Part shown: positions 51,286-63,579 of the stretch, piece by piece
Numbering within the stretch: the stretch's first letter is position 1
Layout of the letters: each line of letters starts with the position of its first letter
Assembly (NCBI RefSeq): GCF_029227915.1
Contig: NC_079882.1
Span: 1,054,001 to 1,118,000, forward strand
Origin: Hydractinia symbiolongicarpus
Lineage: Eukaryota > Cnidaria > Hydrozoa > Anthoathecata > Hydractiniidae
DNA length: 64,000 nt
Direction: 5' to 3'
The notes under the pieces: generated by a model
The model's input: only the letters and a program-made list of their open reading frames with translations
Databases searched by the model: none
What the model was told of the DNA's origin: nothing
Translations under genes and position numbers: made by a program

Positions 51286-52030
51286 GAGTCCAATTGTCTC
51301 ACTTATAACGTTTATAAGGCTACAGTCCAAAATCAGTTCAATTAAGTCCCACAGTCAATCGCTTGACTGTTAAAAGCGATGCAACCTAGTAATATGAGAA
51401 AAATATCGCTAAATACATGTTGGTACGAATATGTGACGCAACCGTTGTAACTGAAGCGGATTGATACCGTTAGAAAGTGAATGAAATGTAGTATTTGAAA
51501 CTGTCGCTATTTCTTCAGCGTGCGATAACGGCTAGGATTGGTTCCACAGTAAAAATTGACTTTTTTATCTAAATTTTTAAATGAAGCGCTACCACGGCGC
51601 CCAGTGTAATCGCTGAGTTGCGGCAATCACGTGAAATTAAGAAAAATGTTTTTTCTTGGAGTCCAATTGTCTCACTTTTAACATTTATAAGGTCACAGTC
51701 CAAAATCAGTTCAATTAAGTCCCACAGTCAATCGTTTCACTGTTAAAAGCGATGCAACCTAGTAATATGAGAAAAATATCGCTAAATACATGTTGGTACG
51801 AATATGTGACCCAACCGTTATAACTGAAACGGACTGACACCTTTAGAAAGTCAATGAAATGTACTTTTTGAAACTGTCGCTATTTCTTCAGCGCGCGATA
51901 ACGGTTAGGATTGGTCCAACAGTAAAAATGACTTATTTATCTAAATTTTTAAATAAAGTGCTACCACAGCGCCCAGTGTAATTGCTGAGTTCCGGTAATC
52001 ACGTGAAATTAAGAAAAATGTTATTTCTTG
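51286..52030. repeat. X and Q monomers between the 2-mer and 3-mer arrays
   Basis: Starts 51286 (X, CGCTTGACTG) and 51659 (Q-like). They match 42257-42770 at 9,029 bp, so this pair and its neighbourhood were copied together. From about 51800 the second monomer adopts the GACCCAACCGTTATAAC haplotype and GGTTAGGATTGG, which are hallmarks of the 3-mer unit. Confidence 0.84.
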
Positions 52031-53147
52031 GAGTCCAATTGTCTCACTTATAACATTTATAAGGTCACAGTCCAAAATCAGTTCAATTAAGTCCCACAGT
52101 CACTCGTTTCACTGTTAAAAGCGATGCAACCTAGTAACATGAGAAAAATATCGCTAAATACATGTTGGTACGAATATGTGACGCAACCGTTGTAGCTGAA
52201 GCGGATTGATACCGTTAGAAAGTGAATGAAATGTAGTATTTGAAACTGTCGCTATTTCTTCAGCGTTCGACAACGGCTAGGATCGGTTCCACAGTAAAAA
52301 TTGACTTTTTTATCTAAATTTTTAAATGAGGCGCTACCACGGCACCCAGTGTAATCGCTGAGTTGCGGCAATCATGTCAAATTAAGAAGAATGTTATTTC
52401 TTGGAGTCCAATTGTCTCACTTATAACATTTATAAGGTCACAGTCCTAAATCAGTTTAATTAAGTCTCACAGTCAATCGTTTTACTGTTAAAAGCGATGC
52501 CACCTAGTAATATGAGAAAAGTATCGCTAAATACATGTTGGTGCTAATATGTGACGCTACCGTTGAAACTGAAGCAGATTGATACCGTTAGAAAGTCAAT
52601 GAAATGTAGTTTTTGAAACTGTCGCTATTTATTCAGCGCGTGATAACGGCTAGGATTGGTCCCACAGTAAAAATGACTTATTTATCTAAATCTTTAAATG
52701 AAGCGTTACCACAGCGTTCAGTGTAATCGCTGAGTTCCGGCAATCACGTCAAACTAAGAAAAATGTTATTTCTTGGAGTCCAATTGTCTCACTTACAACA
52801 TTTATTACGTCACAGTCCAAAATCAGGTTAATTAAGTCCCACAGTCAATCGTTTCACCGTTAAAAGCGATGCAACCTAGTAATAACAGATAAATATTGCT
52901 AAATACATGTTGGTACGAATATGTGACCCAACCGTTATAACTCAAACGGACTGACACCTTTGGAAAGTCAATGAAATGTACTTTTTGAATCTGTCGCTAT
53001 TTCTTCAGCGCGCGATAACGGTTAGGATTGGTCCCACAGTAAAAATGACTTATTTATCTAAATTTTTAAATGAAGTGCTACCACAGCGCCCAGTGTAATT
53101 GCTGAGTTCCAGTAATCACGTGAAATTAGGAAAAATGTTTTTTCTTG
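52031..53147. repeat. 3-monomer Q-R-S/P unit, copy 1 (1,117 bp)
   Basis: Starts 52031 (Q), 52404 (R) and 52776 (S/P fusion). The marker GTAGCTGAAG lies at 52192, 53309 and 54426, exactly 1,117 bp apart. Other diagnostics: TTCAGCGTTCGACAACGG, CAGTTTAATTAAGTC and GAAGCGTTACC. The fusion monomer has an S front (CTTACAACATTTATTACG) and a P back (AATAACAGATAAATAT, then CCCAACCGTTATAACTC). Confidence 0.94.
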
Positions 53148-54264
53148 GAGTCCAATTGTCTCACTTATAACATTTATAAGGTCACAGTCCAAAATCAGTT
53201 CAATTAAGTCCCACAGTCAATCGTTTCACTGTTAAAAGCGATGCAACCTAGTAATATGAGAAAAATATCGCTAAATACATGTTGGTACGAATATGTGACG
53301 CAACCGTTGTAGCTGAAGCGGATTGATACCGTTAGAAAGTGAATGAAATGTAGTATTTGAAACTGTCGCTATTTCTTCAGCGTTCGACAACGGCTAGGAT
53401 CGGTTCCACAGTAAAAATTGACTTTTTTATCTAAATTTTTAAATGAGGCGCTACCACGGCACCCAGTGTAATCGCTGAGTTGCGGCAATCATGTCAAATT
53501 AAGAAGAATGTTATTTCTTGGAGTCCAATTGTCTCACTTATAACATTTATAAGGTCACAGTCCTAAATCAGTTTAATTAAGTCTCACAGTCAATCGTTTT
53601 ACTGTTAAAAGCGATACAACCTAGTAATATGAGAAAAGTATCGCTAAATACATGTTGGTGCTAATATGTGACGCTACCGTTGAAACTGAAGCAGATTGAT
53701 ACCGTTAGAAAGTCAATGAAATGTAGTTTTTGAAACTGTCGCTATTTATTCAGCGCGTGATAACGGCTAGGATTGGTCCCACAGTAAAAATGACTTATTT
53801 ATCTAAATCTTTAAATGAAGCGTTACCACAGCGTTCAGTGTAATCGCTGAGTTCCGGCAATCACGTCAAACTAAGAAAAATGTTATTTCTTGGAGTCCAA
53901 TTGTCTCACTTACAACATTTATTACGTCACAGTCCAAAATCAGGTTAATTAAGTCCCACAGTCTATCGTTTCACCGTTAAAAGCGATGCAACCTAGTAAT
54001 AACAGATAAATATCGCTAAATACATGTTGGTACGAATATGTGACCCAACCGTTATAACTCAAACGGACTGACACCTTTAGAAAGTCAATGAAATGTACTT
54101 TTTGAATCTGTCACTATTTCTTCAGCGCGCGATAACGGTTAGGATTGGTCCCACAGTAAAAATGACTTATTTATCTAAATTTTTAAATGAAGTGCTACCA
54201 CAGCGCCCAGTGTAATTGCTGAGTTCCAGTAATCACGTGAAATTAGGAAAAATGTTTTTTCTTG
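53148..54264. repeat. 3-monomer Q-R-S/P unit, copy 2 (1,117 bp)
   Basis: Starts 53148, 53521 and 53893. It matches copy 1 closely. Shared private changes such as CCGTTGAAACTGAAG in the R monomer (52561 and 53678) and AATCACGTGAAATTAGG (copies 2 and 3) show stepwise duplication. CAGTCTATCG near 53960 is private. Confidence 0.94.
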
Positions 54265-55381
54265 GAGTCCAATTGTCTCACTTATAACATTTATAAGGTC
54301 ACAGTCCAAAATCAGTTCAATTAAGTCCCACAGTCAATCGTTTCACTGTTAAAAGCGATGCAACCTAGTAATATGAGAAAAATATCGCTAAATACATGTT
54401 GGTACGAATATGTGACGCAACCGTTGTAGCTGAAGCGGATTGATACCGTTAGAAAGTGAATGAAATGTAGTATTTGAAACTGTCGCTATTTCTTCAGCGT
54501 TCGACAACGGCTAGGATCGGTTCCACAGTAAAAATTGACTTTTTTATCTAAATTTTTAAATGAGGCGCTACCACGGCACCCAGTGTAATCGCTGAGTTGC
54601 GGCAATCATGTCAAATTAAGAAGAATGTTATTTCTTGGAGTCCAATTGTCTCACTTATAACATTTATAAGGTCACAGTCCTAAATCAGTTTAATTAAGTC
54701 TCACAGTCAATCGTTTCACTGTTAAAAGCGATGCAACCTAGTAATATGAGAAAAGTATCGCTAAATACATGTTGGTGCTAATATGTGACGCTACCGTTGT
54801 AACTGAAGCAGATTGATACCGTTAGAAAGTCAATGAAATGTAGTTTTTGAAACTGTCGCTATTTATTCAGCGCGTGATAACGGCTAGGATTGGTCCCACA
54901 GTAAAAATGACTTATTTATCTAATTCTTTAAATGAAGCGCTACCACAGCGTTCAGTGTAATCGCTGAGTTCCGGCAATCACGTCAAACTAAGAAAAATGT
55001 TATTTCTTGGAGTCCAATTGTCTCACTTACAACATTTATTACGTCACAGTCCAAAATCAGGTCAATTAAGTCCCACAGTCAATCGTTTCACCGTTAAAAG
55101 CGATGCAACTTAATAATGTGAGAAAAATATCGCTAAATACATGTTGGTACGAGTATATGACGCAACCGTTGTAACTGAAGCGGATTGATACCGTTAGAGA
55201 GTGAATGAAATGTAGTTTTTGAAACTGTCGCTATTTCTATAGCGCGCAGTAACGGCCAGGATTGGTCCCACAGTAAAAATGACTTATTTATCTAATGTTT
55301 TAAATGGAGCGCTACCACAGCACACAGTGTAATCGCTGAGTTCCAGCAGTCGCGTCAAATTAAGAAGAATGCTATTTGTTG
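54265..55381. repeat. 3-monomer Q-R-S unit, copy 3 (1,117 bp)
   Basis: Starts 54265 (Q), 54638 (R) and 55010 (S). Its R monomer has the ordinary CCGTTGTAACTG. Its last monomer is S and not the S/P fusion (GCAACTTAATAATGTGAG, then GAGTATATGACGC), so the 3-mer periodicity ends near 55100 and the sequence continues as 44588 onward does. Confidence 0.92.
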
Positions 55382-57991
55382 GAGTCCAATTTTCTCATTT
55401 ATCACATTTATCAGGTCACAGTCCAAAGTTAGTTCAATTAAGTCCCACAGTCAATCGTTTCAATATTAAAAGCGATGCAACCTAGTAATACCAGAAAAAT
55501 ATCGCTAAATACATGTTGGTACGAATATGTGACCCCCCTGTTGTAACTGAAACGAACTGACACCGCTAGAAAGTCAATGAAATGTAGTTTTTGAAGCTGT
55601 CTATATTTCTTCAGCGCGTCCTAACGGCTACGATTGGTCCCACAGTACAAAATGACTTATTTATCTACATTTTTAAATAAAGCGATACCCCAGCGACCAG
55701 CGTAATCGCTGAGTTCCGGCAATCATGTCAAATTAAGAAGAAAGTTATTTTTTGGAGTCCAATTGTCTCACTTATAACATTTATAAGGTCACAGTTTATA
55801 AGGTCACAGTTCAATTTAGTCCCACAGTCAATCGTTTCACTGTTAAAAGCGATGCAACCTAGTAATATGAGAAAAATATCGCTAAATACATGTTGGTACG
55901 AGTATGTGACGCAACCGTTGTAACTGAAGCGGATTGATACCGTTAGAAAGTGAATGAAATGTAGTTTCTGAAACTGTCGCTATTTCTTTAGCGCGCAATA
56001 ACGGTCAAGATTGGTCCAACAGTAAAAATGACTTATTTATCTAATTTTTTAAATGGAGCGCTACCACAGCACACAGTGTAATCGCTGAGTTCCAGCAATC
56101 ACGTCAAATTAAGAAGAATGTTATTTCTTGGAGTCCAATTTTCTCATTTATCACATTTATCCGGTCACAGTCCAAAGTTAGTTCAATTAAGTCCCACAGT
56201 CAATCGTTTCATTGTTAAAAGCGATGCAACCTAGTAATATGAGAAAAATATCGCTAAATACATGTTGGTACGAGTATGTGACGCAACCGTTGTAACTGAA
56301 GCGGATTGATACCGTTAGAAAGTGAATGAAATGTAGTTTCTGAAACTGTCGCTATTTCTTTAGCGCGCAATAACGGTCAGGATTGGTCCCACAGTAAAAA
56401 TGACTTATTTATCTAATTTTTTAAATGGAGCGCTACCACAGCACACAGTGTAATCGCTGAGTTCCAGCAATCACGTCAAATTAAGAAGAATGTTATTTCT
56501 TGGAGTCAAATTTTCTCATTTATCACATTTATCCGGTCACAGTCCAAAATTAGTTCAATTAAGTCCCACAGTCAATCGTTTCATTGTTAAAAGCGATGCA
56601 ACCTAGTAATATGAGAAAAATATCGCTAAATACATGTTGGTGCGAATATGTGACGCTACCGTTGTTACTGAAGCAGATTGATACCGTTAGAAAGTCAATG
56701 AAATGTAGTTTTTGAAACTGTCGCTATTTTTTCAGCGCGTGATAACGGCTAGGATTGGTCCCACAGTAAAAATGACTTATTTATCTAACTCTTTCAATGA
56801 AGCGCTACCATAGAGTTCAGTGTAATCGCTGAGTTCCGGCAATCACGTCAAACTAAGAAAAATGTTATTTCTTGGAGTCCAATTGTCTCACTTGCAACAT
56901 TTATTACGTCACAGTCCAAAATCAGGTCAATTAAGTCCCACAGTCAATCGTTTCATTGTTAAAAGCGATGCAACCTAGTAATATGAGAAAAATATCGCTA
57001 AATACATGTTGGTACGAGTATGTGACGCAACCGTTGTAACTGAAGCGGATTGATACCGTTAGAAAGTAAATGAAATGTAGTTTTTGAAACTGCCGCTATT
57101 TCTTTAGCGCGCAATAACGGCCAGGATTGGTCCCACAGTAAAAATGACTTATTTATCTAATGTTTTAAATGGAGCGCTACCACAGCACACAGTGTAATCG
57201 CTGAGTTCCAGCAATCGCGTCGAAATAAGAAGAATGTTATTTCTTGGAGTCCAATTTTCTCATTTATCACATTTATCAGGTCACAGTCCAAAGTTAGTTC
57301 AATTAAGTCCCACAGTCAATCGTTTCAATGTTAAAAGCGATGCAACCTAGTAATACCAGAAAAATATCACTAAATACATGTTGGTACGAATATGTGACCC
57401 ACCTATTGTAACTGAAACGAACTGACACCGTTAGAAAGTCAATGAAATGTAGTTTTTGAAGCTGTCTCTATTTCTTCAGCGCGTCCTAACGGCTACGATT
57501 GGTCCCACAGTACAAAATGACTTATTTATCTACATTTTTAAATAAAACGATACCCCAGCGGCCAGCGTAATCGCTGAGTTCCGGCAATCATGTCAAATTA
57601 AGAAGAATGTTATTTCTTGGAGTCCAATTGTCTCACTTATAACATTTATAAGGTCACAGTCCAAAGTTTGTTAAACTAAGTCCCACAGTCAATCGTTTCA
57701 CTGTTAAAAGCGATGCAACCAAGTAATATGAGAAAAATATCGCTAAATACATGTTGGTACGAATATGTGACGCAACCGTTGTAACTGAAGCGGATTGATA
57801 CCGTTAGAAAGTGAATGAAATGTAGTATTTGAAACTTTCGCTATTTCTTCAGCGTGCGACAACAGCTAGGATCGGTTCCACAGTAAAAATTGACTTTTTA
57901 TCTAAATTTTTAAATGAGGCGCTACCACGGCACCCAGTGTAATCGCTGAGTTGCGGCAATCATGTCAAGTTAAGAAGAATGTTATTTCTTG
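55382..57991. repeat. T, U, T, T, S, T and V monomers (copy of the 44.9-47.2 kb block)
   Basis: Starts 55382 (T), 55755 (U), 56131 (T), 56503 (T, GAGTCA lead), 56875 (S), 57247 (T) and 57620 (V front, Q/R back). It matches 44865-47169 with offsets of 10,517-10,528 bp. A duplicated T monomer (56131 and 56503, 372 bp apart, both with ATCCGGTCACAGTCC) replaces the T-U pair of the other copy. The match ends at about 57690. Confidence 0.85.
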
Positions 57992-59851
57992 GAGTCCAAT
58001 TGTCTCACTTATAACAATTATAAGGTCACAGTCCTAAATCAGTTTAATTAAGTCTCACAGTCAATCGTTTCACTGTTAAAAGCGATGCAACCTAGTAATA
58101 ACAGATAAATATCGCTAAATACATGTTGGTACGAATATGTGACCCAACCGTTATAACTCAAACGGACTGACACCTTTAGAAAGTCAATGAAATGTACTTT
58201 TTGAATCTGTCGCTATTTCTTCAGCGCGTGATAACGGTTAGGATTGGTCCAACAGTAAAAATGACTTATTTATCTAAATTTTTAAATGAAGTGCTACCAC
58301 AGCGCCCAGTGTAATTGCTGAGTTCCGGTAATCACGTGAAATTAAGAAAAATGTTATTTCTTGGAGTCCAATTGTCTCACTTATAACATTTATAAGGTCA
58401 CAGTCCAAAATCAGTTCAATTAAGTCCCACAGTCAATCGTTTCACTGTTAAAAGCGATGCAACCTAGTAATATGAGAAAAATATCGCTAAATACATGTTG
58501 GTACGAATATATGACGCAACCGTTGTAGCTGAAGCGGATTGATACCGTTAGAAAGTGAATGAAATGTAGTATTTGAAACTGTCGCTATTTCTTCAGCGTT
58601 CGACAACGGCTAGGATCGGTTCCACAGTAAAAATTGACTTTTTTATCTAAATTTTTAAATGAGGCGCTACCACGGCACCCAGTGTAATCGCTGAGTTGCG
58701 GCAATCATGTCAAATTAAGAAGAATGTTATTTCTTGGAGTCCAATTGTCTCACTTATAACATTTATAAGGTCACAGTCCTAAATCAGTTTAATTAAGTCT
58801 CACAGTCAATCGTTTCACTGTTAAAAGCGATGCAACCTAGTAATATGAGAAAAGTATCGCTAAATACATGTTGGTGCTAATATGTGACGCTACCGTTGTA
58901 ACTGAAGCAGATTGATACCGTTAGAAAGTCAATGAAATGTACTTTTGGAACTGTCGCTATTTATTCAGCGCGTGATAACGGCTAGGATTGGTCCCACAGT
59001 AAAAATGACTTATTTATCTAAATCTTTAAATGAAGCGCTACCACAGCGTTCAGTGTAATCGCTGAGTTCCGGCAATCACGTCAAACTAAGAAAAATGTTA
59101 TTTCTTGGAGTCCAATTGTCTCACTTACAACATTTATTACGTCACAGTCCAAAATCAGGTCAATTAAGTCCCACAGTCAATCGTTTCACCGTTAAAAGCG
59201 ATGCAACCTAGTAATAACAGATAAATATTGCTAAATACATGTTGGTACGAGTATTTGACGCAACCGTTGTAACTGAAGCGGATTGATACCGTTAGAAAGT
59301 GAATGAAATGTAGTTTCTGAAACTGTCGCTATTTCTTTAGCGCGCAATAACGGTCAGGATTGGTCCCACAGTAAAAATGACTTATTTATCTAATTTTTTA
59401 AATGGAGCGCTACCACAGCACACAGTGTAATCGCTGAGTTCCAGCAATCACGTCAAATTAAGAAGAATGTTATTTCTTGGAGTCCAATTTTCTCATTTAT
59501 CACATTTATCCGGTCACAGTCCAAAGTTAGTTCAATTAAGTCCCACAGTCAATCGTTTCATTGTTAAAAGCGATGCAACCTAGTAATACCAGAAAAATAT
59601 CGCTAAATACATGTTGGTACGAATATGTGACCCACCTGTTGTAACTGAAACGAACTGACACCGTCAGAAAGTCAATGAAATGTAGTTTTTGAAGCTGTCT
59701 CTATTTCTTCAGCGTGCGACAACGGCTAGGATCGGTTCCACAGTAAAAATTGACTTTTTATCTAAATTTTTAAATGAGGCGCTACCACGGCACCCAGTGT
59801 AATCGCTGAGTTGCGGCAATCATGTCAAATTAAGAAGAATGTTATTTCTTG
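57992..59851. repeat. 5-monomer unit, copy 1 (1,860 bp)
   Basis: Starts 57992 (R/P fusion), 58364 (Q), 58737 (R), 59108 (S with a partial P back) and 59480 (T front, R-like back from about 59710). Shared markers with the next unit are ATAACAATTATAAGG (58011/59871), GGTCCAACAGT and GTTGTAGCTGAA (58522/60382), all 1,860 bp apart. Confidence 0.87.
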
Positions 59852-61713
59852 GAGTCCAATTGTCTCACTTATAACAATTATAAGGTCACAGCCCTAAATC
59901 AGTTTAATTAAGTCTCACAGTCAATCGTTTCACTGTTAAAAGCGATGCAACCTAGTAATAACAGATAAATATCGCTAAATACATGTTGGTACGAATATGT
60001 GACCCAACCGTTATAACTCAAACGGACTGACACCTTTAGAAAGTCAATGAAATGTACTTTTTGAATCTGTCGCTATTTCTTCAGCGCGTGATAACGGTTA
60101 GGATTGGTCCAACAGTAAAAATGACTTATTTATCTAAATTTTTAAATGAAGTGCTACCACAGCGCCCAGTGTAATTGCTGAGTTCCGGTAATCACGTGAA
60201 ATTAAGAAAAATGTTATTTCTTGGAGTCCAATTGTCTCACTTATAACATTTATAAGGTCACAGTCCAAAATCAGTTCAATTAAGTCCCACAGTCAATCGT
60301 TTCACTGTTAAAAGCGATGCAACCTAGTAATATGAGAAAAATATCGCTAAATACATGTTGGTACGAATATGTGACGCAACCGTTGTAGCTGAACCGGATT
60401 GATACCGTTAGAAAGTGAATGAAATGTAGTATTTGAAACTGTCGCTATTTCTTCAGCGTTCGACAACGGCTAGGATCGGTTCCACAGTAAAAATTGACTT
60501 TTTTATCTAAATTTTTAAATGAGGCGCTACCACGGCACCCAGTGTAATCGCTGAGTTGCGGCAATCATGTCAAATTAAGAAGAATGTTATTTCTTGGAGT
60601 CCAATTGTCTCACTTATAACATTTATAAGGTCACAGTCCTAAATCAGTTTAATTAAGTCTCACAGTCAATCGTTTCACTGTTAAAAGCGATGCAACCTAG
60701 TAATATGAGAAAAGTATCGCTAAATACATGTTGGTGCTAATATGTGACGCTACCGTTGTAACTGAAGCAGATTGATACCGTTAGAAAGTCAATGAAATGT
60801 AGTTTTTGAAACTGTCGCTATTTATTCAGCGCGTGATAACGGCTAGGATTGGTCCCACAGTAAAAATGACTTATTTATCTAAATCTTTAAATGAAGCGCT
60901 ACCACAGCGTTCAGTGTAATCGCTGAGTTCCGGCAATCACGTCAAACTAAGAAAAATGTTATTTCTTGGAGTCCATTTGTCTCACTTACAACATTTATTA
61001 CGTCACAGTCCAAAATCAGGTCAATTAAGTCCCACAGTCAATCGTTTCACCGTTAAAAGCGATGCAACCTAGTAATAACAGATAAATATTGCTAAATACA
61101 TGTTGGTACGAATATGTGACCCAACCGTTATAACTCAAACGGACTGACACCTTTAGAAAGTCAATAAAATGTACTTTTTGAATCTGTCGCTATTTCTTCA
61201 GCGCGCGATAACGGTTGGGATTGGTCCCACAGTAAAAATGACTTATTTATCTAAATTTTTAAATGAAGTGCTACCACAGCGCCCAGTGTAATTGCTGAGT
61301 TCCGGTAATCACGTGAAATTAAGAAAAATGTTATTTCTTGGAGTCCAATTGTCTCACTTATAACATTTATAAGGTCACAGTCCAAAATCAGTTCAATTAA
61401 GTCCCACAGTCAATCGTTTCACTGTTAAAAGCGATGCAACCTAGTAATATGAGAAAAATATCGCTAAATACATGTTGGTACGAATATGTGACGCAACCGT
61501 TGTAGCTGAAGCGGATTGATACCGTTAGAAAGTGAATGAAATGTAGTATTTGAAACTGTCGCTATTTCTTCAGCGTTCGACAACGGCTAGGATCGGTTCC
61601 ACAGTAAAAATTGACTTTTTTATCTAAATTTTTAAATGAGGCGCTACCACGGCACCCAGTGTAATCGCTGAGTTGCGGCAATCATGTCAAATTAAGAAGA
61701 ATGTTATTTCTTG
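59852..61713. repeat. 5-monomer unit, copy 2, merging into the 3-mer type
   Basis: Starts 59852 (R/P fusion), 60224 (Q), 60597 (R), 60969 (S/P fusion) and 61341 (Q). It matches copy 1 for about three and a third monomers. After about 61110 it keeps the P-type GACCCAACCGTTATAAC, where copy 1 switched to GAGTATTTGACGC. From there on it has the 1,117-bp 3-mer order: GTAGCTGAA at 60385 and 61502. Confidence 0.86.
61341..61713. repeat. Reference monomer (Q type, 373 bp) with internal landmarks
   Basis: A typical monomer, used here to describe the unit. Offsets from its start: 1-15 the GAGTCCAATTGTCTC lead; about 21-40 the TATAAGGTCACAG element; 66-85 a short dyad, ACAGT and ACTGT separated by 10 bp; 121-150 the best conserved core (CGCTAAATACATGTTGG followed by TACGAATATG); about 152-190 a segment with two alternative linked haplotypes; about 235-250 a CpG-rich stretch; about 265-295 an A/T-tract region; about 300-330 a GC-rich hairpin region; and 345-373 an AAGAA...TTATTTCTTG tail. 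The phase is arbitrary because the array is circularly permutable. No promoter, terminator or coding frame is claimed within the monomer. Confidence 0.9.
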
Positions 61714-63579
61714 GAGTCCAATTGTCTCACTTATAACATTTATAAGGTCACAGTCCTAAATCAGTTTAATTAAGTCTCACAGTCAATCGTTTCACTGTTA
61801 AAAGCGATGCAACCTAGTAATATGAGAAAAGTATCGCTAAATACATGTTGGTGCTAATATGTGACGCTACCGTTGTAACTGAAGCAGATTGATACCGTTA
61901 GAAAGTCAATGAAATGTAGTTTTTGAAACTGTCGCTATTTATTCAGCGCGTGATAACGGCTAGGATTGGTCCCACAGTAAAAATGACTTATTTATCTAAA
62001 TCTTTAAATGAAGCGCTACCACAGCGTTCAGTGTAATCGCTGAGTTCCGGCAATCACGTCAAACTAAGAAAAATGTTATTTCTTGGAGTCCAATTGTCTA
62101 ACTTACAACATTTATTACGTCACAGTCCAAAATCAGGTCAATTAGGTCCCACAGTCAATCGTTTCACCGTTAAAAGCGATGCAACTTAGTAATATGAGAA
62201 AAATATCGCTAAATACATGTTGGTACGAGTATATGACGCAACCGTTGTAACTGAAGCGGATTGATACCGTTAGAGAGTGAAAGAAATGTAGTTTTTGAAA
62301 CTGTCGCTATTTCTATAGCGCGCAGTAACGGCCAGGATTGGTCCCACAGTAAAAATGACTTATTTATCTAATGTTTTAAATGGAGCGCTACCACAGCACA
62401 CAGTGTAATCGCTGAGTTCCAGCAGTCGCGTCAAATTAAGAAGAATGTTATTTGTTGGAGTCCAATTTTCTCATTTATCACATTTATCAGGTCACAGTCC
62501 AAAGTTAGTTCAATTAAGTCCCACAGTCAATCGTTTCAATATTAAAAGCGATGCAACCTAGTAATACCAGAAAAATATCGCTAAATACATGTTGGTACGA
62601 ATATGTGACCCACCTGTTGTAACTGAAACGAACTGACACCGCTAGAAAGTCAATGAAATGTAGTTTTTGAAGCTGTCTATATTTCTTCAGCGCGTCCTAA
62701 CGGCTACGATTGGTCCCACAGTACAAAATGACTTATTTATCTACATTTTTAAATAAAGCGATACCCCAGCGACCAGCGTAATCGCTGAGTTCCGTCAATC
62801 ATGTCAAATTAAGAAGAAAGTTATTTTTTGGAGTCCAATTGTCTCACTTATAACATTTATAAGGTCACAGTTTATAAGGTCACAGTTCAATTTAGTCCCA
62901 CAGTCAATCGTTTCACTGTTAAAAGCGATGCAACCTAGTAATATGAGAAAAATATCGCTAAATACATGTTGGTACGAGTATGTGACGCAACCGTTGTAAC
63001 TGAAGCGGATTGATACCGTTAGAAAGTGAATGAAATGTAGTTTCTGAAACTGTCCCTATTTCTTTAGCGCGCAATAACGGTCAGGATTGGTCCCACAGTA
63101 AAAATGACTTATTTATCTAATTTTTTAAATGGAGCGCTACCACAGCACACAGTGTAATCGCTGAGTTCCAGCAATCACGTCAAATTAAGAAGAATGTTAT
63201 TTCTTGGAGTCCAATTTTCTCATTTATCACATTTATCAGGTCACAGTCCAAAGTTAGTTCAATTAAGTCCCACAGTAAATCGTTTCATTGTTAAAAGCGA
63301 TGCAACCTAGTAATACCAGAAAAATATCGCTAAATACATGTTGGTACGAATATGTGACCAAATCGTTGTAACTCCAACGGACTGATACCGTTAGAAAGTC
63401 AATGAAATGTACTATTTGAAACTGTCGCTATTTCTTCAGCGCGCAATAACGGCTAGGATTGGTCCCACAGTAAAATTTGACTTTTGTATCTAAATTTTTA
63501 AATGAAGCGCTACCACAGCGTCCAGTGTAATCACTGAGTTCCGGCAATCAGGTCAAATTAGGAAGAATGTTATTTCTTG
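61714..63579. repeat. R, S, T, U, T/V monomers (second copy of the 55-kb block)
   Basis: Starts 61714 (R), 62086 (S), 62458 (T), 62831 (U) and 63207 (T front, V-like back). They match 54638-56502 at 7,076 bp (GCAACTTA at 55105 and 62181). From about 63290 the match changes to 47180 onward at 16,110 bp (ACCAGAAAAATATCGC, then ACCAAATCGTTGTAACTCC). The junction between two different source blocks therefore lies inside this segment. Confidence 0.86.
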
